Shown piece by piece: positions 58,869 through 64,000 of a DNA stretch of 64,000 bases. The number at the start of each line of letters is the position of its first letter. The stretch's first letter is position 1. The stretch lies in the NCBI RefSeq assembly GCF_026153355.1, contig NZ_CP110636.1, forward strand, positions 1,488,001-1,552,000, written 5' to 3'. The position numbers were made by a program, and so were the translations under genes. The stretch is from Streptomyces endophytica (GTDB lineage Bacteria; Actinomycetota; Actinomycetes; Streptomycetales; Streptomycetaceae). Below the pieces are notes generated by a model. It was given only the letters and a program-made list of their open reading frames with translations, was not told the DNA's origin and did not search any database.

Positions 58869-59978
58869 ATGGCCAACGTCATCGACATCACCGGGCTGCC
58901 TTCGGAGCGCATCGTCTTCGCCCCCTCTCCCCTGGCGGAGCTGGCCGCCGCGCTGCACGCGCTGTCGGAGCCGGGGCACCACCCCGGGCTGCACGGCTGG
59001 GTCACCGCCACGAACGCGGCCCTGAAGACCGACCTCGCCGACCGGCTGTGCGAGGCGGACTTCCTGTGGCGGTCCTCCCGTTCCGACATCCTGCTGCCGG
59101 CCCGCCCCGGATCGACGCTGGGCGAGGAACTGGACGAGCTCGACAAGATCGACGACGAGCGGTTCGTGGCCGCCGCGTTCGAGATCTCCTGCTCGACGAC
59201 GTACACCCGCTGCACGCCGTCGCCGCTGGTCGATGCCGAAGAACGGGCGCGGGTACGGGAGATGGCCGCGGCGCGCGGTCCGCGGCAGGCGGCCTTCACC
59301 GACCGGATGCTCACCGACCCCGACGGCCTGCGGATCTGGCTGCGGCGCCTGCTGGAGGACTGCGAGGACGCGTTCTTCGGGGACATCTGGCGCCGGGTGG
59401 GGATCCAACTGGCGGCCGACGCCCGGCACAAGACCGAACTGCTGCGGCGCAAGGGCCTGGCCGAGACGCTGCCCGCGACCTCGGCCGCGCTGTCGCTGGA
59501 GGAGGCGCAGGACGGGAGCGGCGGCGTCCGCATCGTCGTGGACAAGCTGGCCAGGGGCCGTACGACGGCGTTCGCGAACCCCGGGGATCCCGGTGTCACG
59601 TTCCTGCCGACGTCGTTCGGCTGGCCGCATCTGCTGGTCAGTCACGCCCCGGGCTGGCGTCCGGTGATCCAGTACCCCGTCGCCGGCCGGGAGTTGCCGG
59701 CGCCGGTCACGCTCGAACTCACCCAGCAGCGGCTGGAGGCACTGGGGCATCCGATGCGGATGCAGCTGTGCCGCACGCTGGCGCGGGGGCCGCATACGAC
59801 GGGGGAGCTGGCGAACGCGTACGGCATCACCTCACCGGAGGTGTCGCGGCACGTCACGACGTTGAAGAAGGCCGGGCTGATCCAGACGCGGCGCCGTGGG
59901 CGCTATGTGCTGCACCAGCTGGACCTCCAGGTGGTGGCCCGGCTGGGCAGCGACTTCCTGGAGGGCGTACTGCGCTGA
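58869..59978 (+). CDS. ArsR-type regulator with DUF5937 N-terminal domain
   Basis: 369 residues from ATG 58869. The long N-terminal domain starts MANVIDITGLPSERIVFAPSPLAELAAALHALSEPGHHPGLHGWV, the DUF5937 pattern. The C-terminal winged helix is LTQQRLEALGHPMRMQLCRTLARGPHTTGELANAYGITSPEVSRHVTTLKKAGLIQTRRRGRYVLHQLDLQ. Metal-ligand cysteines of classical ArsR are absent, so the signal is probably not a metal. It is likely autoregulated through the nearby inverted repeat and controls the divergent small gene. Confidence 0.88.
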   Translation: MANVIDITGLPSERIVFAPSPLAELAAALHALSEPGHHPGLHGWVTATNAALKTDLADRLCEADFLWRSSRSDILLPARPGSTLGEELDELDKIDDERFVAAAFEISCSTTYTRCTPSPLVDAEERARVREMAAARGPRQAAFTDRMLTDPDGLRIWLRRLLEDCEDAFFGDIWRRVGIQLAADARHKTELLRRKGLAETLPATSAALSLEEAQDGSGGVRIVVDKLARGRTTAFANPGDPGVTFLPTSFGWPHLLVSHAPGWRPVIQYPVAGRELPAPVTLELTQQRLEALGHPMRMQLCRTLARGPHTTGELANAYGITSPEVSRHVTTLKKAGLIQTRRRGRYVLHQLDLQVVARLGSDFLEGVLR

Positions 59979-60767
59979 GACCTTCCCCGGCACCTCCCCC
60001 CGACTCCTGGCTACGCGCCCGCGGCCTCCCGCAGCCCTACGTTCCCGTCGGCCCCTACGCCCCCGCTGCCCCCGATACGGGGCCCTACGCCCCCGCCCGC
60101 CGGCCCGCACCAGGCCCGTCTCGTAGGCCAGCACCACCGCCTGGACCCGGTCGCGGAGGCTCAGCTTCGTCAGGATGCGGCCCACGTGCGTCTTGACCGT
60201 CGCCTCGGACAGCACCAGCCGCGCCGCGATCTCGCCGTTGGACAGCCCCTGGGCGACCAGCAGCAGCACCTCGCGCTCGCGGTCCGTGAGCCGCTCCAGC
60301 TCGGGGCGGCTGGGCTCGCCTGAGGTGGCGGGCAGCATGGGCGTGAAGCGGTCGAGGAGCCGGCGGGTGGTGGACGGTGCGACGACGGCGTCGCCGCTCT
60401 GCACCGCGCGGATCGCCGCGAGCAGTTCACCGGGCGGCACGTCCTTGAGCATGAATCCGCTGGCCCCGGCCTTGAGCGCGGAGAAGGCGTACTCGTCCAG
60501 GTCGAAGGTGGTCAGGATGAGCACCTTGGGGGCGTCCTCCTTCTGGCCGCCCTCGCAGATCCGGCGGGTGGCCTCGACGCCGTCCAGATGCGGCATCCGG
60601 ACGTCCATGAGGATCACGTCCACCTTGGCGGAGCGCAGCACCTCCAGCGCCTCGGCGCCGTTCCCCGCCTCCGCGACGACCTCCATATCGGGCTGGGCGG
60701 CCAGCACCATCCGGAACCCGGTGCGCAGCAGCACCTGGTCGTCGACGAGCATCACGCGGATGGTCAT
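59832..60767 (-). CDS. NarL/LuxR-type response regulator, probably with artificial C-terminal extension
   Basis: ATG 60767. The receiver domain reads MTIRVMLVDDQVLLRTGFRMVL with the phospho-Asp in VDVILMDVRMPHLDGVEATRR and ILTTFDLDEYAFSALKAGASGFMLKD. The LuxR helix-turn-helix is LTDREREVLLLVAQGLSNGEIAARLVLSEATVKTHVGRILTKLSLRDRVQAVVLAYETGLV. Family members usually stop ~5-10 residues later (near 60105), but the frame continues 90 residues through a gcccctacg repeat and antisense to the ArsR gene. A small indel near the true stop is the simplest reason. It pairs with the kinase gene upstream. Confidence 0.88.
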   Translation of the reverse strand: MTIRVMLVDDQVLLRTGFRMVLAAQPDMEVVAEAGNGAEALEVLRSAKVDVILMDVRMPHLDGVEATRRICEGGQKEDAPKVLILTTFDLDEYAFSALKAGASGFMLKDVPPGELLAAIRAVQSGDAVVAPSTTRRLLDRFTPMLPATSGEPSRPELERLTDREREVLLLVAQGLSNGEIAARLVLSEATVKTHVGRILTKLSLRDRVQAVVLAYETGLVRAGGRGRRAPYRGQRGRRGRRERRAAGGRGRVARSRGEVPGKVSAQYALQEVAAQPGHHLEVQLVQHIAPTAPRLDQPGLLQRRDVPRHLR

Positions 60768-60819
60768 GGGTGAGGGGTCCCTTCGTGGGCTGATGAGCGG
60801 AGCGGGTGGGCAGGGGGAT

Positions 60820-60960
60820 CGGGTGGAGCGGGTCGGGCAGGGTGCAGTGGGTCGCGTGGGGCTGTGTGTGTCCAGTGGGGCGGCGCCAGTCGGGCGGTGC
60901 CGGTCCAGTGGGGCTGTGTGGGTCGCGTGGGGCTGTGTGGGGCGAGCGGGCCGCCGCGAG
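60820..60960. repeat. gtggggctgtgtg-type repeats between kinase and regulator genes
   Basis: Imperfect copies of ggtcgcgtggggctgtgtg and cagtggggcggcgcc occupy most of the 224-bp gap between the kinase stop (60992) and the regulator start (60767). Confidence 0.7.
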
Positions 60961-60991
60961 GGCGACCTGCTCGGCTCACCGCATCACATGC

Positions 60992-62197
60992 TCACCGGCC
61001 CGGTTTCAGGGGGAGTACGGCGCTGACGCGGAACCCGCCGCCCGGGCGCGGGCCGGCTATCAGGGTGCCACCGACCATGCCGACCCGTTCCCGCATGCCG
61101 ATCAGGCCGTGGCCGAGGCCGTCCGCCCCGCCCGATTCGTAGAGCTCGTGCTGCGCACCGCGGCCGTCGTCCTCGACGAGCAGGTCGAGGTCCTCGTCCT
61201 GGTAGGTGAGGCGGACGGTGGCGCCGACGTCGGGGCCGCCGTGTTTGCGGGTGTTGGTGAGCGCTTCCTGGACGATGCGGTACGCGGTCAGTTCGACGCT
61301 GCTGGGCAGGGAGCGTGGTTCGCCCTCCACCCGGAATTCGACGGGCAGTCCGGCGCCGCGGACCTGGTCGATGAGGTCGGTGAGCTGTTCGACGCCGGGC
61401 TGGGGGACGTACTCGCCGCCTTCGGACTGTTCGCCGGTGCGCAGCACGCCCAGCAGGCGGCGCATCTCGGCCAGTGCCTGGCGGCCCGTGCCGGAGATCG
61501 TTTCCAGGGCCTGCCGGGTCTGTTCGGGCGCGGCGTCGAGGACGTAGGCGGCGCCGTCGGCCTGGACGACCATGACCGAGACGTTGTGGGCGACGACGTC
61601 GTGCAGTTCGCGGGCGATCCGGGCGCGCTCGGCGGCGACCGCGATGCGGGCCTGGGCCTCGCGCTCCTTCTCCAGCCGGGTGGCCTTCTCCTCCAGCTGG
61701 GCCCAGTAGGCGCGGCGGGTGCGCACGGAGTCGCCGAGGACCCAGGCCAGCACGAAGGGGACGGTGAGCAGCGCCGTGAAGAACAGCATTTCCCACGGCT
61801 GCCGGTTCCCGGGTCCCTCCCCGAAGCGCAACAGCGACAGGGCCGGGCCGACGAGGGCGCCGAGGAGGGCGCAGCGGGAGGCCCAGCGGGCGGTGGAGGT
61901 GCCGGACGCGACGGTGTACGTGATCACGAACATCGCGAAGTCGCCCGGGTTGGGCGGGAGGTTGAAGATCAGCTGGCCGACGCCGATGGCGGCCGTCAGC
62001 AGCAGCATCTTCACCGGCGCCTTGCGGCGCAGCGCCACGACGAGGCAGAGGCCGACCGTGAAGATCACGGCGGGGAGCTGGCGCATGCCGCTCACGTCGG
62101 CGACGATCCACAGGCTGGTGAACCCGAGGAGAAGGACGGCCCAGAAGGTGTCCACTCCCGTCGGGTGCCTGCGGAGGAAGTCATAGAGGCGCTGCAC
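60992..62197 (-). CDS. Sensor histidine kinase (HisKA_3 type) of a two-component pair
   Basis: 401 residues from ATG 62197. Four to five TM spans in the first ~165 residues (FWAVLLLGFTSLWIVADV, LPAVIFTVGLCLVVALR, MLLLTAAIGVGQLIF, ALLGALVGPALSLLR, LFFTALLTVPFVLAWVLG). The dimerisation/phospho-acceptor motif is RARIARELHDVVAHNVSVMVVQADGA, and the ATPase is EALTNTRKHGG with VEDDGRG and GHGLIGMRERV. It phosphorylates the LuxR-type regulator downstream. The signal is unknown; the lack of a large outer loop suggests membrane-borne or cytoplasmic sensing. Confidence 0.92.
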   Translation of the reverse strand: MQRLYDFLRRHPTGVDTFWAVLLLGFTSLWIVADVSGMRQLPAVIFTVGLCLVVALRRKAPVKMLLLTAAIGVGQLIFNLPPNPGDFAMFVITYTVASGTSTARWASRCALLGALVGPALSLLRFGEGPGNRQPWEMLFFTALLTVPFVLAWVLGDSVRTRRAYWAQLEEKATRLEKEREAQARIAVAAERARIARELHDVVAHNVSVMVVQADGAAYVLDAAPEQTRQALETISGTGRQALAEMRRLLGVLRTGEQSEGGEYVPQPGVEQLTDLIDQVRGAGLPVEFRVEGEPRSLPSSVELTAYRIVQEALTNTRKHGGPDVGATVRLTYQDEDLDLLVEDDGRGAQHELYESGGADGLGHGLIGMRERVGMVGGTLIAGPRPGGGFRVSAVLPLKPGR

Positions 62198-62369
62198 GTA
62201 ACCCAGCGTAGGCAGAGCGGAAAGGTGTACGAGTCAACCGGAGGGGCGATCCTCTACGTCAGCTCTACTCCCCAAGGTGGAGACCCTATGCGTCAAATGT
62301 GTCGGACCGGGGGACGGCCTGCACATCAACCCGTGGGTTGACTTGGTGCCCCGCCCGTACCGTGGGGTG

Positions 62370-63406
62370 GTGACGAATGAGTGGTGCGGCTGGCGGGACG
62401 CGACCGAGCGGGCGCTGTACGGGGCGGACGACGGCTTCTACACGCGGTCCGGCGGCCCCGGTCCGGCCGGCCATTTCCGCACGTCGGTGCATGTTTCCCC
62501 GCTGTACGCCGGTGCCGTCGCCGGGCTTCTGTGCCGGGTGGACAGCGCGCTGGGCCATCCGGAGGAGCTGGCGCTGGTCGATGTGGGCGCGGGCCGCGGT
62601 GAGCTGCTGACGGGGGTGCTGGCCGCGCTGCCGGACGGGGTGGCCGCCCGGCTCCGCCCGTACGCCGTCGAGCGGGCCGCGCGCCCCGGGGGCTGGATCC
62701 GCGGATCGACTGGCGGGACGAGCTGCCGGCGCCGGAATCGGTCACCGGGCTGCTGTTCGCGAACGAATGGCTCGACAACGTGCCGGTGGACGTCGTCGAG
62801 ACGGACGGGGACGGTGTGGCCCGCCGGGTGCTGGTCCGCGCGGACGGCGCGGAGCGGCTGGGTGAACCGGTCGACGGCGCGGACGCGGAGTGGCTGCGGC
62901 GATGGTGGTCGCCCCTGCCGGCCCCGTCCACTGCTGCCACCGGCCGTACCGCGCCCTCCCCCGGGCTCCGGGCGGAGATCGGGCGTCCTCGGGACGAGGC
63001 GTGGGCGCGGGCCGTCCGTACGCTGCGCGCCGGGCTCGCGGTCGCCGCCGACTACGCGCATGCGCGGGAGGACCGTCCGCCCTTCGGCACCCTCACCGGT
63101 TTCCGTGAGGGCCGCGAGGTGCGCCCCGTCCCGGACGGCAGCTGTGACATCACGGCGCATGTGGCGCTGGACGCGTGCGCGGGGCCGTCGGCCGAGCTGC
63201 TGACCCAGCGCGAGGCGCTGCACGCCCTGGGGGTGGACGGCCGGCGTCCGCCGCTCTCCCTGGCGTCCACCGACCCGGCCGCGTACGTCCGGGCCCTCGG
63301 TGCGGCCGGTGCGGCGGCGGAACTGACCGATCCGGCGGGCCTCGGCGGCTTCGGCTGGCTCGTGGAGCCGGTGGGCGGGGAGTGCGCGGGCCTGCTCAAG
63401 CCGTGA
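62370..63406 (+). CDS. NDUFAF7/MidA-like SAM-dependent methyltransferase; one apparent frameshift
   Basis: GTG 62370 ([54 protein letters not shown]) is preferred over an upstream ATG at 62277 because family members start here. SAM motif I is [18 protein letters not shown]. The frame breaks at the GGGGG run 62688-62692; one extra G gives [52 protein letters not shown]. The C-terminal half is continuous to [19 protein letters not shown]. The family (PF02636) includes NDUFAF7, which dimethylates an Arg of the complex I NDUFS2 subunit. Here the next gene is nuoD, the NDUFS2 homologue, 249 bp downstream. Confidence 0.82.
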
Positions 63407-63419
63407 GGCCGGGAGCTCG

Positions 63420-63545
63420 GGCCGTACGGCTGGGAGCGCGGGCCGTACCACCGGGGCCGCTCCAGCTGCGAGGGCCGGGGCCCGCTCCAGCAGCGAAGGC
63501 CGGGCCCGCTCCAGCAGCGAGGGCCGGGCCCGTTCGAGTCGTGAG
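63420..63545. repeat. About 24-bp tandem repeats between the methyltransferase and nuoD
   Basis: gggcccgctccagcagcgag(gg)cc repeats about four times from 63465, preceded by cgggccgtac-type units. The promoter of nuoD should lie after it, 63550-63655, but is not obvious. Confidence 0.8.
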
Positions 63546-63655
63546 GCGGCTCCCGGACGGAGGCGTTCCGGCGGGTGGCCGTGGCGGCGTTCCAAGGGGT
63601 GGGACGGCGCAGGCCCAGGACGTCCGCCGGGGTGGCGGGCTGCGAAACTGTTCCC

Positions 63656-64000
63656 ATGACGGAGACGACGGTCGGCATCGGCGGCGCGGCGGAGAGCACC
63701 GACATGGTGCTGAACATCGGCCCGCAGCATCCCTCCACACACGGTGTGCTGCGGTTGCGCCTCGTCCTGGACGGCGAGCGGATCCAGCACGCGGAGCCGG
63801 TGATCGGGTACATGCACCGGGGTGCCGAGAAGCTCTTCGAGGCCCGCGACTACCGCCAGATCATCATGCTCGCCAACCGGCACGACTGGCTGTCGGCGTT
63901 CTCCAACGAGCTGGGTGTGGTGCTGGCCGTCGAGCGGATGCTGGGCATGGAGGTGCCCGAGCGCGCGGTGTGGACGCGGACGCTGCTGGCCGAGCTGAAC
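63656..64000 (+). CDS. nuoD: NADH-quinone oxidoreductase subunit D, 5' part (continues beyond window)
   Basis: ATG 63656, 115 codons visible ([115 protein letters not shown]). GPQHPSTHG carries the quinone-site His pair. The Arg in MHRGAEK (Arg55, codon 63818-63820) is at the position of bovine 49-kDa Arg85 by spacing from the second His (26 residues), the residue NDUFAF7 methylates. S. coelicolor, from memory, has a separate nuoD-like gene outside its 14-gene nuo cluster at this place. Confidence 0.95.
   Translation, partial: MTETTVGIGGAAESTDMVLNIGPQHPSTHGVLRLRLVLDGERIQHAEPVIGYMHRGAEKLFEARDYRQIIMLANRHDWLSAFSNELGVVLAVERMLGMEVPERAVWTRTLLAELN

Overview
This is a chromosomal window from a high-GC actinomycete, almost certainly Streptomyces or a close relative. 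The evidence is uniform G/C-ending codons and hallmark genes: sigE-cseABC, radA-disA, lsr2, clpC, an XRE/DUF397 unit, a membrane Ser/Thr kinase with a PQQ-like sensor, and a coaX-nadC-nadB-panC operon. From memory the gene order ilvD, radA, disA, mutY, sigE-cseABC, MFS/TetR, clpC, lsr2, panC, nuoD matches the conserved core backbone of S. coelicolor. I see no insertion sequence, integrase, tRNA, rRNA or CRISPR array.

Layout. 1-8 kb: end of a SulP transporter, an M1 metallopeptidase lipoprotein, an ECF41-type sigma factor with an FAD oxidoreductase downstream, a methyltransferase divergent from a TetR regulator, and a TIM-barrel hydrolase-like protein. 8-15 kb: two membrane proteins, an SH3-like protein, a kinase/beta-propeller receptor, and an XRE/DUF397 unit. 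15-25 kb: ilvD, a sugar isomerase-like gene, a Ppx/GppA phosphatase, a sigma-like/anti-sigma-like/BACON membrane fusion, and radA-disA (c-di-AMP synthesis). 25-34 kb: an epimerase, a membrane-anchored protein, a UPF0306/PPOX-like protein, mutY, and the sigE-cseA-cseB-cseC envelope-stress operon closed by a strong terminator. 34-37 kb: divergent MFS exporter/TetR pair and an M23 endopeptidase with a structured leader. 38-44 kb: two tandem paralogous NACHT (STAND/NLR-like) ATPases, the best candidate here for an under-described system. 44-50 kb: clpC, a primase-like gene overlapping lsr2, a GNAT, BlaI and small proteins. 50-56.6 kb: a cofactor operon for CoA and NAD. 57-64 kb: a threonine aldolase-like gene, an ArsR/DUF5937 regulator with a divergent small gene, a two-component system, an NDUFAF7-like methyltransferase, and the start of nuoD.

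Three themes cut across the window. First, at least a dozen well-conserved genes, including clpC, cseA, cseB and nadB, carry single-base indels, almost all one-base losses in G or C runs. This looks like sequencing consensus error rather than decay, so affected genes are given as single CDSs. Second, nearly every intergenic gap holds a short tandem repeat array of 8-60 bp units, often starting directly at a stop codon and sometimes entering coding ends. Third, envelope surveillance is prominent: SigE/CseABC, the sigma/BACON fusion, the kinase receptor, an M23 endopeptidase and DisA lie within 30 kb.
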